Part shown: positions 32,986 through 46,171 of the stretch, one piece after another
How the letters are laid out: the number at the start of each line of letters is the position of its first letter
How positions within the stretch are numbered: position 1 is the first letter of the stretch
Origin: Dipodascopsis uninucleata var. uninucleata
Lineage: Eukaryota > Ascomycota > Lipomycetes > Lipomycetales > Lipomycetaceae
Direction: 5' to 3'
Assembly: GCA_030568195.1 (NCBI GenBank)
Contig: JAJLTO010000014.1
Location: forward strand, 62,001-126,000
DNA length: 64,000 nt
Position numbers and translations under genes: made by a program
Notes under the pieces: model-generated
Database searches by the model: none
What the model saw: only the letters and a program-made list of their open reading frames with translations
What the model was told of the DNA's origin: nothing

Positions 32986-35567
32986 ATGGACGCTGCCAAT
33001 AATCAGGAAGGACTCTCTTTTGGAACAGAACTTAAGGTATGGCTTTATCAAGTAGTGTGCGAGTAAAGATTTAGAGAAGTTTTCGGAAATGATGGAAGAG
33101 ACTGCAGGCATAATACTACGTCACTTGCAGCGGGATAAACAATAGTATACATACAATTTCCAATCTTTTAAGTGTAGTGTTTTAACAATTTATCGATTTA
33201 GGATGGATTCAAAGTAACAGAAGCATGGGTGAGTAATTTGATTGCCCAGATAAACGACTATTGATACGTATAGCTAATTGTGAACGAAGATCGGTAATGG
33301 TGTGCGGTGGCTCGAAGACATTCAGGGTTTCTATCGGGAGCGAGCTCTACTGGAGAAAGAATATTCCACGAAGTTGCTGCAACTGACAAAAAAATACTTC
33401 GATAAGAAAGCGAAGAAGAGTATCAGTTTAAGTGTTGGTGATAGTCCGCAAGTTACGCCTGGTTCATTAGAAAGGTTAGTCTGGGTATTTTAGAAGATTT
33501 AGAGGAACATTGGTAGATTTTTGCCATTGTATATATCAGATTTCTAATTTATCTGTTCGTTAGTGCGAGTTTAGTTACGTGGACAGATATTCTGACACAA
33601 ACGGAGAATATAGCTATGGAAAAAGATAGATTAGCTAATGAGCTAACCTTGCAAGTTGCGGATCAGCTACGTGGACTACAAAATCGTTACGAAGATTTTA
33701 GGAAGAGACATGTTGCATTTGCAGAAGCATTGGAAGAAGAGAGAGATGAAGCATATTCTGAACTTAAAAAATCGAAACAGCAATATGATGCTCAATGCCA
33801 AATAGTGGAAAATTCACGAGTAAAAGTTGGAAAGTCCTATGACGGCAGTAAGTCTAAAGCGACAAAGCAGCATGAATTGAACATAATGGACATGAACAAT
33901 GCTAAGGTAAACAATTTTATACATATTCATTGGTGTGGTTGTCCGAAGATTTTATTAATTGAAAGATTAATTACAGAATTCATATTTGATTTCAATCAAT
34001 GTTACGAATCGTTTGAAGGACAAATATTATTTTCAAGATATACCTACTCTTTTAGATGTAAGTATGTCAAATGTTCGTAGTGCGTTTGCCACATACTAAT
34101 TCTGTGGTCCAGAGTATGCAAGATCTTAACGAAGCTCGAGTGAGGAAATTAAATCACATTTGGAATCAAGCTTCTTCTATGGAAATAATGTGTATACAAC
34201 GCTGTCGAGAACATCTTGAAGCGTCGGTGACCGCTATTGGTCGTAACGATCCTGCGCTCGATTCTGCAATGTTCATGCAACATAACGTTGTGCCTGACTG
34301 GGCACCACCGCCTGATTTCTTATATGAGCCTTCTCCAATTTGGCATGATGATGAGGAGATGATAGTGGATGAACCTTCTAAAGTCTTTCTCCGTAACAAA
34401 ATAGCGAAATCCAGAAGGGGAATTAATGAGTTACGTGCTAAAGTCGAGCAAAAGCAGAAGGATATTGAGAGCCTCTATCAGTCTCGAGAGCAAGCAATAA
34501 GCGACCCCACTAAAGGCAACTTCGATGAAATATTTTCCAAACTCATTATAACTCAAAGAGATGCTACACTAACGGATACCAGACGTATTATGCTGGAAGT
34601 AGAAGTTGAGACTGTTGAGCTTGTTGTGGGTGACATCGTGAAAGGAACTAAGCCACATGATTTTAAACCTGTATCATTTAAGATACCAACAACATGTATG
34701 CTATGTAACGATGTTATGTGGGGATTGTCTCGTCATGGTCACAAATGTCGTAGCTGCGGTTATACATGTCATTCGAAGTGTGAGATGAAAGTTCCTGCCA
34801 ATTGTGAAGGTGTCAATATTAAAAAAAAAAAGAAATCTAAGAACGGTGACGCTGGTGCAGCTATTATTGATGGAGGAGATAGTGGGGATGAAGTTTCATC
34901 GTCGTTTGGAGGATCTACTATGACCTCTCATTCTGTTTTTGGTAAGTGTCACACGTATTTTCTCGGTATTATTTGACTCTGCATGAATGATTAATTCTTG
35001 TCTTCTACAGATGCTGTGTCCCACTTCGGTCGTCGCCGTGCGAAATCTACAGCTACTAAATCAGTATCTTCTGCCTCAACAGCGCAACAAGATCCATATG
35101 CAGTTCCAGGCTTGCAAAATCAGCAACAAGAGGCTCGTGCAAAGTTTGCTTATGCTCCAAATGGTGATGGAGAAATAGCCTTATCCGAAGGCGATGATCT
35201 ACTATTACTTGAGCCGCATGATGGAACAGGCTGGGTTTTTGTTCGAAATGGAAACCAAGAAGGACTGGTTCCTTTCAGTTATATAGAGGTGGTTCAAGAT
35301 CTGGGCAGAACCATGTCTATGTCGTCATCTATATCTGGCGGTGGAAAGAAAAAAGGACCAGCAGTAGCTCCAAAGCGTGGCGCAAAGAAGATCAACTATG
35401 TAATTGCACTCTATGATTATGCAGCAAGATCTGATGCTGAACTCACTATTCATGAGGGCGACAAGATTCGGGTTACTGGATCTCATACTGGTGAAGGTTG
35501 GACGGAAGGTGAGTTAAACGGAGCAGTTGGAAGCTTCCCTACTGACTACGCGAAACCTGTGGAGTGA
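32986..35567 (+). CDS. BZZ1: F-BAR/C1/double-SH3 protein Bzz1
   Basis: Seven exons: 32986-33036, 33202-33228, 33290-33474, 33564-33906, 33977-34057, 34113-34941 and 35011-35567. All phases close and give 690 aa (yeast Bzz1 is 633). The 27-nt second exon encodes DGFKVTEAW, and the 81-nt fifth encodes NSYLISINVTNRLKDKYY..., a conserved F-BAR segment. Domains are an F-BAR with FCH start (about 5-290), a coiled coil (about 380-430), a C1 zinc finger (about 465-515; HDFKPVSFKIPTTCMLC...HKCRSCGYTCHSKC) and two SH3 domains (ALYDYAARSDAELTIHEGD is the second). In yeast the protein binds curved membrane and Las17/WASP and promotes Arp2/3 actin assembly at endocytic sites. The 55-nt intron before exon 6 has a perfect TACTAAT branch site. 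Confidence 0.94.
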
Positions 35568-36060
35568 ATTTTTTTTGGCAGTTTTATATTAGATCTCTAG
35601 TAAATTTATAGATGCATTTAGTCAGAATATGGAATACTATTGTTATTTCACTGTCATAAATTGTATGAATCCTGTCATCTGATTATTTTCTTGTCATTTT
35701 GTATTGGAATTAGTTATCCGTCAATTTGGTACTAGGAGTCTTGTTTCTTCCCTTTTTATCTTTCCCTTTCTTGTTATCCTGTGGATCATTTATAGTATCT
35801 TTGACATTGAAATACTATTGAGTATTCATTTTGCGTAAAATTGTATTATATCATACCTCGGATGTGCGGTATGACTTTTTTTTTTGGTAAATTTGCCTAG
35901 TTTAGCAGAGCAAATTAGTAATGTCCCAGCAATGCTAAAACGAAGAACCTGAAGACCGACAAATGTTTATCTGTAGTCTCCAAAAGGAACGCATGGATAC
36001 AGCTGTATTGAATCTGCAAACATTTTTTCCATAGGTTTTTTTTGACAGTCATATATAGAT
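35568..36060. other. BZZ1 / CDK8 spacer
   Basis: 493 bp between tandem genes; T-rich tracts (35875-35885, 36036-36043). No gene seen. Confidence 0.55.
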
Positions 36061-37509
36061 ATGCCACAGGCGCTTGTAAGTAAGGTACCATTAGGTAATT
36101 ACAAGTCTAGAAAGGATAGTTCACGGCAGAAGGTCCTCGATAAGTACGAAATTGTCGGTTACATCGCTGCCGGAACGTATGGACGGTGAGTGAGCTACAC
36201 CCGAAAGGAATCGTTGTGTCGATACATCAGCATGTAATAGATAACTGATTGTAATAAGGTAGAGTATACAAGGCGAGATCAAAGACAGGGGAGCCACGTG
36301 AGTTTGCTATTAAGAAGTTTAAGGCAGATAAAGAAGGTGAAGTTGTTCATTACACTGGTATTTCACAGTCTGCATGTCGCGAGATTGCGCTATGCAGAGA
36401 GCTTCGCCATGAAAATATTAGTCAGTTAGTGGAGATAATCCTGGAGGATAAATGCATATATATGGTTTTTGAATTTGCTGAACATGATTTGTTGGTAAGA
36501 GCCTTGACTTGGAGACTGAAGCCCAGTTGTGTGATGGGATATTATGCTTTTCTCTCACATAATACTGCACGAATCGTAAGGTATTCGGTACTGACAATTA
36601 TATGATTTTAGCAAATAATACATTTCCACTCTCATCCGGAACGGAGAGCGATACCAGAAAGTACAGTGAAGTCGATTTTGTGGCAACTTATTAACGGAGT
36701 GTCATATCTTCATCAGAACTGGGTTCTCCACCGAGATTTAAAGCCAGCTAATATCATGGTGACTCGTGAAGGAGTTGTTAAAATTGGCGACCTTGGACTT
36801 GCAAGATTGTTCTACAAACCGTTGCAGCCGTTATTTACTGGTGATAAGGTTGTAGTAACTATCTGGTATCGAGCACCAGAGTTATTGTTAGGTGCTAGAC
36901 ATTATACTCCAGCAGTTGATATGTGGGCCGTGGGCTGTATATTCGCAGAGTTGTTGGCATTAAGGCCGATATTTAAAGGCGAGGAAGCCAAGATGGATGG
37001 TAAAAAGACAGTTCCTTTTCAGAGAAACCAAATGCAAAAAATTATGGAGATCTTGGGATCACCTAGCAGTAAGTTTTTGTAGCATTAACTCGTACACCGG
37101 TGTTTGCAACCGAAACTAACCAATGATTATTTATATAGAAGAAAAATGGCCTGCTCTTCCCCAACATCCAGAGTATCAATCTCTATCTTCGTTCAGATAT
37201 TATCCTAACATATTAGAGGGCTGGTACAGGTCAATAGGAGGATCTCATAGTCGCGGATTTCAACTTCTCCAAGGATTATTAGAGTATAACCCTTTGAAAC
37301 GATTAACCGCCGAACAAGCATTGCGACATGCGTACTTTAATGAGATTCCAAAGGCTAGTAAAAACATATTTGAAGGACAGCCAATAGAATATCCTAATCG
37401 TAGGATATCTAATGAAGATAATGACATTAAGACAGCTTCTTTGTCAGGCACAAAGAGAAGTGGTGTACAGGATGATTCATTACCTATCAGAAAGAAAATA
37501 CGCGAATAA
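36061..37509 (+). CDS. SSN3: Mediator cyclin-dependent kinase CDK8 / Srb10
   Basis: Four exons, 36061-36185, 36263-36494, 36612-37068 and 37139-37509, give 394 aa. Features: glycine loop AAGTYGRVYKAR (split by the first intron), the CDK8-specific C-helix sequence [14 protein letters not shown] in place of PSTAIRE, and [17 protein letters not shown] in the hinge region. Others are HRDLKPANI (Asp near 161), DLG where most kinases have DFG, and [19 protein letters not shown] without the activating threonine of other CDKs. [20 protein letters not shown] is the long CDK8 insert. With cyclin C it forms the Mediator kinase module, phosphorylating transcription factors and the RNA polymerase II tail in the nucleus. 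The alternative CDK7 or CDK9 is excluded by the insert and C-helix. Confidence 0.96.
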
Positions 37510-37836
37510 CATTGAATACTTAATTTTTTTTTTGTTATTTTTTCTACTTGAAGCAATTTTCACAGGTGTGAAGATCACGCTCTGCAAAACGTAGAGGGAT
37601 TATATAAATTGTAAATAGGAGTGCATTATCTATAATCATTATCTGGGGATACATTAGTCATAGTATCTGGTCACTCTTTATAGTTAAGAGCCAAGTCATA
37701 CCACTTTTAGTGTAAATCTGTGAGCTTCTGTAAAAACGCAGTAAACTACCTGTTCTGTAGAATAATGACATTGGAATTCTAGTTCGACGTTTACAATATA
37801 TAGGGTACAAAAGCTCAATTCTTAACCATGAGAAGA
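37510..37836. other. CDK8 / tRNA spacer
   Basis: 327 bp without a gene; 3' region of CDK8 and the upstream side of tRNA-Ser. Confidence 0.6.
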
Positions 37837-37938
37837 GTCCCGGTGGCCGAGTGGTTAAGGCGACGCCCTGCTATTAAGTTCTTAAGATAGTTTAGGCGTT
37901 GGGTTCTGCCCGCGCAAGTTCGAATCTTGTCCGTGACG
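37837..37938 (+). tRNA. tRNA-Ser(GCU) with 20-nt intron, copy 1
   Basis: A complete cloverleaf: D arm TGGCCGAGTGGTTAAGGCG, anticodon stem ACGCC/GGCGT around the loop CTGCTAA (anticodon GCT), long serine-type variable arm TGGGTTCTGCCCG, and T arm GCAAG-TTCGAAT-CTTGT. The intron is 37874-37893, one base 3' of the anticodon, the normal eukaryotic place. Mature length is 82 nt. The acceptor stem GTCCCGG/CCGTGAC has one mismatch, C4 opposite U69. The mature sequence is identical to the copy at 56663-56764. An eight-T run follows. Confidence 0.95.
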
Positions 37939-37939
37939 A

Positions 37940-37947
37940 TTTTTTTT
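37940..37947 (+). terminator. RNA polymerase III terminator of tRNA-Ser copy 1
   Basis: Run of eight T one base after the discriminator base. Confidence 0.85.
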
Positions 37948-40045
37948 GTATTTTGGTGGACCATCCATTTTTAATAAATAAATTGATTTTGGAAGCACAG
38001 CCGCAAAATTTAATTTTTATTAAAATATGAATCTCTATGACATCAATGACTGAGAAGCTGTGCGAGTACATTATTAGGCTCCGGAACAAAGTATGATGGA
38101 TACGAGCTAGGATCCCTTGTGGAGAAAAGCTAGTGGCTAGTTGGTTCTGGATTCCAGGGAAGGTCTAGTAATTTTCCGATAGCCGGTACCGGACAAGAGG
38201 GATTATTCACACTAGAGATTGGAAAAATACTACGTGCTCAGCCGATCGTTCTCGTAATAGTGTTGTAAAATGCTAATAATTATAGCTAGTGGAAAGCGGA
38301 AGACAGGAGGAGGTAACGAAATGATAGTTATATACAAGTTTATACTTACTTAGAGATGAGGGCGAGCCTTGCAATTTACAGACAGAGTCCTAAAGTATGT
38401 AGCTGATTTCATCGAATAAAGCGTAAAGAACGATCGATTCAGCGGAATAGTACAAATGTTTCGCTCGCTTATGTATTCACTACACATCCAGTTAGTTGAC
38501 TTGCTTCCGTTTTTCCACTAATCGAGGAGTCTTTTTTTTATGCGTGCATGCGTGTCTAGGAATCCGCAGCCAAACTATCAAGTTCGCTGCTATATGGAGC
38601 CTGATCTAAAGTACAGCTATCTAGTGAAGACGAGCGAGAAGGATGCTCATGTTCCGAAGGGAGCAAAGGAGTACTACCGCTAGGAATCCTGCTTTCCTTA
38701 CTAACTCATCAGCCGTTTTCTACAGATGATACTTTATTATCTTTCTAGATCGTGTGATACGTCCTGGACGGCGTCGTGCTGGTCGGAATGTTACTTAAAT
38801 GACTACTCGTTTGACTTAGCCGTAGCGGTAAGAGATCTAACCATGAGAATGGGAATCACTACCATTCTCACAAATGACCCGTGAAATAAACATCATAAAA
38901 TACATGCTGTACAGCCGGTTTGAAGATTTCTAGTGCTCTTAGTTGAATTTGAAAACCTTTTTTGTCCCTCTAAAAAGAACTCTTTTCTTTTTAGAAAGAC
39001 TACTATAGTTCTTTTCAGCTCGCATTTTGTGTAAAGAGAAATAGTTTTTATTTTAAGGTCACCAGAAGAGACTTAATTTTCTTGTAATATATTTCGGCTA
39101 GTTCGCAGGCCATAAAGAGTATAGCAAAAATATTTAACGGAAAAAATTAAAACCTCTTTTTCTTCTGACTTTTCCCTTTACTGAACATGCTTTTCTTGTT
39201 ATGCCTATTTTTTTTGTGTATACCTCCCACCATGATCACTAGTAGAGCACTAATATTTCGCAGGTAAATTATGCAACCGCCTCTATAGATGAATGAATGC
39301 TGTAATGATCGTGTCGTACTTCAATAATTTGCGGAGTATTCTGTAGTTTCACTTTATTCTTATTTTACGTTGTTGGCGTGAATCTTTTGGTTTTAATCGT
39401 CTTACAGTGTATATAGCTAGCCTTTTATTGGGTTTATTTATTTTTCCGTTGTTTTAAAGAAGGAGTAGACAACCGCTCTCCTACACTTCTTACTACTTTC
39501 CATATACTTCTACTTTAAAGACCAGCTTTTCTTTCTGCACTGTTTAGCCACACACTTATACAAATTCCACGCATATTTACATAGAGATATTTATACATAC
39601 ATATTTATACATACATATTTATGCGCATACATAGCTGTATACATTGTTGTACGTGTACATAAATATATGCGTATGCTGAAAACGAGAGCACGGACACATT
39701 TTAGTATATATAGATTCAGATCCTACAGAAATTGCAGACTGGCCCATAGGTTGGAAGCAAGGCATAAGTAGTGTCATATTAGAGCACTTAGGTCAACAAG
39801 TTGCAAGAGTCGGACTAGGAATTTGTGCTAGATTAGTACGCAGTATCGCACGCAGACAGAAGTGACTAAGTCCTTGAAAAGGTTGATGAAGGAGACTCTC
39901 CGGAAATATTTTACTTGGTAGCTGGCATCTATCGACTATATATTACGGCTGCATACGCAAAGTGATCGCTTTTTGCAGATACATACACAAACGAGAGTAT
40001 CGTGATTCTGTCTCTTTGTATAGGTCTTATAGTACCTGAATCGCC
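37948..40045. other. 2.1-kb gene-free region before ARF6
   Basis: No open frame of note on either strand. It contains a perfect 9-bp inverted repeat with 9-nt loop (38844-38852 / 38862-38870), a small tandem repeat (39587-39630) and several T-rich tracts near 38940-39230. It may hold a long ARF6 leader or a non-coding RNA; I cannot assign either. Confidence 0.5.
39587..39630. repeat. 14-nt tandem repeat
   Basis: Two exact copies of ATATTTATACATAC (39587-39600, 39601-39614) followed by an altered, slightly longer third copy (39615-39630). Confidence 0.9.
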
Positions 40046-41136
<1,091 letters not shown>

Positions 41137-41950
41137 ACGATAGAAGATCTTCTACTTTTTGAACGGCGAATCTTACGAAATTCCTTGATGAAATCTTATT
41201 GTCTTTTAGTAGAACTATATCGGGAGAATAAGACGTGTATTTGTAATCTTCTCTAAGTATTTCCTTCCTAATATTTGTTTAGTTTTCTTGTATTTTTTAA
41301 TTAAGATTTAATAACTTTTGTTTTTTATATTTTGTTATTGTTGCCTGTGCGCCTGCCTGTAAGTATTCTGTTCATCTTTTTGTATTTTCATTTCTGGTAT
41401 TCTTTTGATTGCTTGAAGGAGCTGTCGGCGATTGGCTAGTATTTCTTGACAAAACCATATTATCTTCTTACATATGCCTATATATCTATAGGATAGCTGT
41501 CGTCGGAGAACTGTGACGACAGAACCGTCTTTGTTTATAAACTCTGTCTCTTAAAATCGCATGCTAATTTATTCAGCTTATTTTATAGTCTTTAATTTTT
41601 TCATATGTTATTAATATTACTTAATTATTTGGGGATCTTTATTTTATATCATTTTATTAAGCCTACGCAAGTTTACGGACATCTAGATAGTTGTATTAGA
41701 CTAAATTGCTCACTCTCTTAAGTTCATTTTACAATATTTGGATGGCTTGATAATCACTCGTAAGTCAAAACGAATAGAAATGATATTTTGTTTTCTAACT
41801 TGAATGAAACAGAGAAGCTAATGTCAAGCACTATATTAGTTTATCTTATGATATACAATATTACTTCTACGTCACGATGTAGAGATAAGAGGTCCCATTA
41901 ATATCTTAATCTTAGACTTATCTATGATCGTCAAATACGCGGTCTAATAT
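41137..41950. other. Convergent 3' region ARF6 / dynactin p25
   Basis: 814 bp, T-rich, between two convergent stops. No gene seen. Confidence 0.6.
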
Positions 41951-42687
41951 TCAATAAACATCAAAATCAAAATCAAAATTGTCATCAAATATTTCTTTTA
42001 AGAGTTCTTCGCTTGTTTTTACGTTAAGAGTTGCTCCATGCAGAGAGTGGATTAGACGTGCACGTCTTTCCAATACCTCTGGACCAGATTCCGGCAATTC
42101 GCCAATAACTTTTCCTGGATTCCCGGCCACAACCGAATATGGTGGAATGCATACTGTTGATGAAATTATTGTATTATCCAGTATTATTACATTATCCTTT
42201 ATAATTGAAAATTTGCCGACTACACAGTTTGCTCCAATATATACACAAGATCCAATGGTTGCTGCCTCGATAACAGAATCTGATCCAATGCACACATAAT
42301 TACCTATTTTAATAGGATAATACACAGGTGATCCCTTATAAAACTTAAAGGGTGGACGCACGATAACATTGCTCTCTAAAAAATTATAGCGTCCTAGAAA
42401 GACCGCAGCAGATGGCGATGTTCCTGATGTCGAGGCATTTGCTGCACTAGTACTTGACGAAGAATTCGGCCGATGCAGGTCACCTCTAATTATACATCCC
42501 TCTGTTATACTGCTTCGACCACCGATCAAAATATATTGCAATCCGACAAATGTTGCTTTTCGAGAAATTCTGTTACCGGAATCCTAACGCAAGTTTATCT
42601 TATTAGAACTATCCTGTCCCGACCGGTCATGAGTTTCAAATGACCACTTACCGTCTCCAAGTAATCTCCTCTTAAATGTCGCGACAT
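41951..42687 (-). CDS. DCTN5: Dynactin subunit p25 (left-handed beta-helix)
   Basis: Two minus-strand exons, 42652-42687 and 41951-42583, joined over a 68-nt intron, give 222 aa starting MSRHLRGDYLETDSGNRISR, followed by KATFVGLQYILIGGRSSI. Hexapeptide-repeat turns of a left-handed beta-helix are visible (GCIIRGDL, KIGNYVCIGSDSVIEAATIG, YIGANCVVGKFSIIKDN), then PPYSVVAGNPGKVIGELPES and a helical end. This is the layout of p25/DCTN5. A serine/alanine-rich insert (about residues 53-70, SSSSTSAANASTSGTSPS) is unusual between two turns and not general for the family. p25 sits with p27, p62 and Arp11 at the pointed end of dynactin and helps dynein bind early endosomes. Its presence suggests that this fungus retains the full pointed-end complex, as filamentous fungi do. 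Confidence 0.87.
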
Positions 42688-43550
42688 CTCTAAATTACAC
42701 CGATCACAGCCCTTCTATGAATGTTTCGTTTCTTTACATTCTAATTTACTTAGATACGATAATAAATACGATAACTATGTCTGGATCCGCCAGCTAACAA
42801 TTACCTTTTCTTTCAGGTCTATCTATTTTCGTGTATATGTTGTATATGAGCATCCGAACGACGCGCGCACCATGCCAGAATAATTTTTCAGGTATCTCAG
42901 CCACACACACAGCCGCGCCGCTTATTAGTGCACTAAAGCAGCGTGGTACCTGCACGTTCTGTCTATGACTTTATTATGGAGCGAAGTGTACAGCTGCTTA
43001 CAAACTAAGACGCTTTTGTGTAGTAGGCTGCTTCAGCACCAAATTAGCCAAAGGCATAGAAGCAGCAGCACAAGTACCTTAAATGACGCGCATCTTCATG
43101 GAAGGCTGCAGCAAGGCAGTGAAGTACCTACGTTGCTGAGAGTTAACGGGAGGACGATTTGTTAAGATTTGTTAATAATATAGCTAGAAGACTTTTCTGT
43201 CGCGCACAGTACACAGCTGTATAGATAAAATCCCTATTTCTTCTCTTTTTTGTCGGATTACTGGAAATATTGAAATTGATCGCACAGATCTTTGCTAGTC
43301 TAAGGCTTGAATTTTCTTTCAAATAGTTGCTGCACACGCCTTCAAGGGGGGCCACGAATAGTTTCCATATTTATAGAGTACGATTCCGTGAACTTTGAAG
43401 CCATTACTTAGAAAATTAGTTAATATATTTTCCTACTCATCGGTAGATATAGTGATTGAGACGCGTGCTGTATAGTTACAGCAGCTTTCGTTGACTCAAC
43501 AGTTGCTCTCGAATCGGGGGGTCACACAACTTCAAGAACATCTAATTGCA
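42688..43550. other. Divergent promoter region p25 / phosphomannose isomerase
   Basis: 863 bp between start codons. It has a more GC-rich patch with CG dinucleotides near 42855-42955. No gene seen; a 66-codon frame at 42965-43165 looks random. Confidence 0.55.
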
Positions 43551-45019
43551 ATGGGTGTTTTATTTCAATTACAGTGCGGTAAGTAGGTTTAGAACAATTA
43601 AATATGTGTTCTCATGAATTCCTTTTTTGGTTTCTAACGATTATGTTCGACGCTTTTGATTCGGCAATATAGGTGCACAGCAGTATGGATGGGGAAAGAT
43701 TGGTAGCTCCAGTGCGGTAGCCAAGTTTGCTGCTGCATCAGATCCTTCCTTTGAGATTGGAGAGACTACTCCATATGCAGAGGTAAGAATATGAACAACG
43801 CATACCATCCTGGTTGTGCTTTCTGTACTTTGCTTTATCGAGACTAATCATCTAGTAGCTGTGGATGGGAACGCATCCCTCTGTCCCATCAAAGGCCAAG
43901 GATAGTCAAGTTAAGCTTCACGACATCCTTGAGAAAGATCCATCTCTTGTCGGTGCTCCAGTTGCTGCCAAGTTTGACAGCGGTTCTGATAACCTTCCAT
44001 TTTTATTCAAGGTCTTGTCCATTGAGAAGGTTTTGTCCATTCAAGCACATCCCGATAAGACTCTTGCTAAGATACTGCACGCCAATGATCCAAAGAACTA
44101 TCCTGACGACAATCATAAGCCTGAGATGGCTGTTGCTTTGACTAAATTCGAGGGTTTCTGTGGTTTCCGCCCTGTAAAGGAGATTAAAGGTTTCTTGTCT
44201 ACCGTCCCAGAGTTCAGAGCTGTCATCCCTGAGGAGACCGTTAAGACATTTGAGACTGGTATTATTGAGAACCCTGCCTCTGAGACTGATGAGGCCACTA
44301 ACAAAAAGTATTTGCAGAAACTTTTTGAGGGAGTGATGACTGCGCCTGACGCCTTGATTAAGTCGCAGGCCGCTAAGTTGATTGCTCGTATTGAGAAAGA
44401 TGGTGGTTCCTTTGCCGGTGCTTATGGTGATGATGCCCTTGCTGACTTGACTCTCAGACTGAACAAGCAGTTCCCTCTAGACATTGGTCTCTTCTGTGGA
44501 GTTTTCCTTCTGAACTATGTTACTCTCAGTGCTGGTCAGGCCATCTTCTTGAAGGCTAAAGATCCTCATGCTTATATATCCGGTGACATCATTGAATGCA
44601 TGGCTGCCAGTGACAACGTTGTTCGTGCTGGATTTACTCCGAAGTTTAAGGATGTCAAGAATCTTGTTGAGATGTTAACCTATGAGTGTGCTCCTGTAGA
44701 AGAACAAAAAATGAAGCCGGCTTCTTTCAGTAGAGCTTCTGGTGATATTACTGCATATCTTTATGATCCTCCAATTCCAGAGTTTGCTGTTCTCCGTAGC
44801 GAAATTGCTGCTGGCAAGAAGGCAACTATCAGCGGGATCGAGGGACCTACTGTCATCGTTGTCACAGAAGGAAGGGGTACCATTGCGATTAAAGGCGACG
44901 ATTCTAGTGTTCTCCCCTGCGAACCTGGATTTGTTTTCTTTGTAGGTGCTGGTACTGAAATTGAGTACACTGGTAGGGACGGTTCTCTTGTTACATATGG
45001 CGCCTTTTGCGAGGCGTGA
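43551..45019 (+). CDS. PMI40: Mannose-6-phosphate isomerase (type I)
   Basis: Three exons, 43551-43578, 43673-43782 and 43859-45019, give 432 aa, as in yeast Pmi40 (429). The first exons rebuild MGVLFQLQCGAQQYGWGKIGSSS and TTPYAELWMGTHPSVPS. Metal ligands of the cupin site are visible in SIQAHPDK (about residue 110) and in DDNHKPEMAVALT (Glu and His about 136-142). The conserved CxxFxGFRP-like stretch reads GFCGFRP. The C-terminal cupin half has YISGDIIECMAASDNVVRAGFTPKF with the catalytic-site arginine. The enzyme interconverts fructose-6-phosphate and mannose-6-phosphate in the cytosol, feeding GDP-mannose for glycosylation and cell wall. Codon use is noticeably more biased than in neighbours, suggesting high expression. 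Confidence 0.96.
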
Positions 45020-45465
45020 AATGCATATCAACTCTTTGAATTGGTATGCTATATGATGAAGGACTGCTTCAGATATTGCCTATAGGCTTAGATGCTGTTT
45101 AAATTTAAAAATGAAAATATTGAGCCGTTAACTACTTATGATATCTAATAATTAATTTTGTTTTACCATTTATTTCTCTATACACGTAGTTTCCTCGTGT
45201 TTAAATTACCGTAGACACTAAGTTAAACGTGTACATACATAATGTATCAGTCATATATTCAGTAATTGCAAATTTTTGTGAAAAGCAGGCTGTTATTTCT
45301 ACAAATGAATCGTGACACACCATTTGAAAATCCAAGTCCGCTCAGCATATCGAAGATTTAGCCTTTCATAAAAAACTTTCAGTATGAACTGACAATATGA
45401 TACAGTGCATTATATCCAAACCATTTCCTTTTTTGAAGAATTTATCTATTAAATGTACTGTAAAC
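45020..45465. other. Convergent 3' region
   Basis: 446 bp between the stops of the isomerase (+) and NOP16 (-); AT-rich, no gene seen. Confidence 0.6.
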
Positions 45466-46171
45466 CTATTTCTTGGAGAGGAACTTCTTTACACGCTTCC
45501 GAATATCGCCTACACTTTGCTGCCAAATATTCAATTTTCTATCTCTGAACATAGCTTCATAGTCGTCTCCATGCCTTTCAATTAGAGCTTTGATCCACTC
45601 TTTCTCTCTCTCCGAGGCAATCCTTGGCGTTGTTCTTTCTCCTCTAGACGCAAATTCTTCCAACTGTTTGACAACGTCAGTTACTGCCTCAGAAGCCTTA
45701 GGAACCTCTATCTCGTCAAACTCAGTGCGTATAATCTGTTCGATTCGGATAACTTCATTCGTTTGCTCATCACGAATGATTCTCGCCTCTGTAACGGCAG
45801 CCGAAGGAGCGACTGCGTCTGATGCAAGAGTCAGATGTTTAGAGATGACTGTTGAAGATTTACCATTTAAGGCAGAGACTGGTAGAATCTCTTTCTCAAC
45901 ACCACCCGATGGCCTACTCAGTTTTGCCGTCAAACCCAATTTTTTGTAGCTGTTCAGTATAGAAAATATCAGTATTAATAAATTTATTTCATATTGTTCT
46001 AGTTCGTCCAACAAGATATACTAACTTTTGAGATAATGTAAGCTTCTCGTCCCAGTTAGAGGCTATAATAGCATTGCTCTTGATCCGGACTTTCTTCTGC
46101 TTACTTTTGAGTTTTCGTGTTTGCCTTGGAAGACTGGTCTTTTCTTTCCGTCGTCGACGAACCGAAACCAT
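45466..46171 (-). CDS. NOP16: 60S ribosome biogenesis protein Nop16
   Basis: Two minus-strand exons, 46026-46171 and 45466-45949, with a 76-nt intron (GTTAGT...ACTGAACAG), give 209 aa. The N-terminus is very basic (MVSVRRRRKEKTSL, RKLKSKQKKVRIK), and the junction restores LSQNYKKLGLTAKL, the family's conserved WDxxxTLxQNYxxLGL stretch together with NWDEKL just before. The C-terminal part has ERHGDDYEAMFRDRKLNIWQQSVGDIRKRV, where the family carries HG-DYxxMxxDxKLNxxQxTxGxLKRK. Nop16 belongs to pre-60S particles in the nucleolus. The two halves match the family at both ends, so confidence is high. Confidence 0.92.

Noticed and set aside
37892-38089. Minus-strand open frame overlapping tRNA-Ser copy 1
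   Set aside because: It runs through the tRNA gene and the following A/T-rich sequence; the tRNA explains the conserved part.
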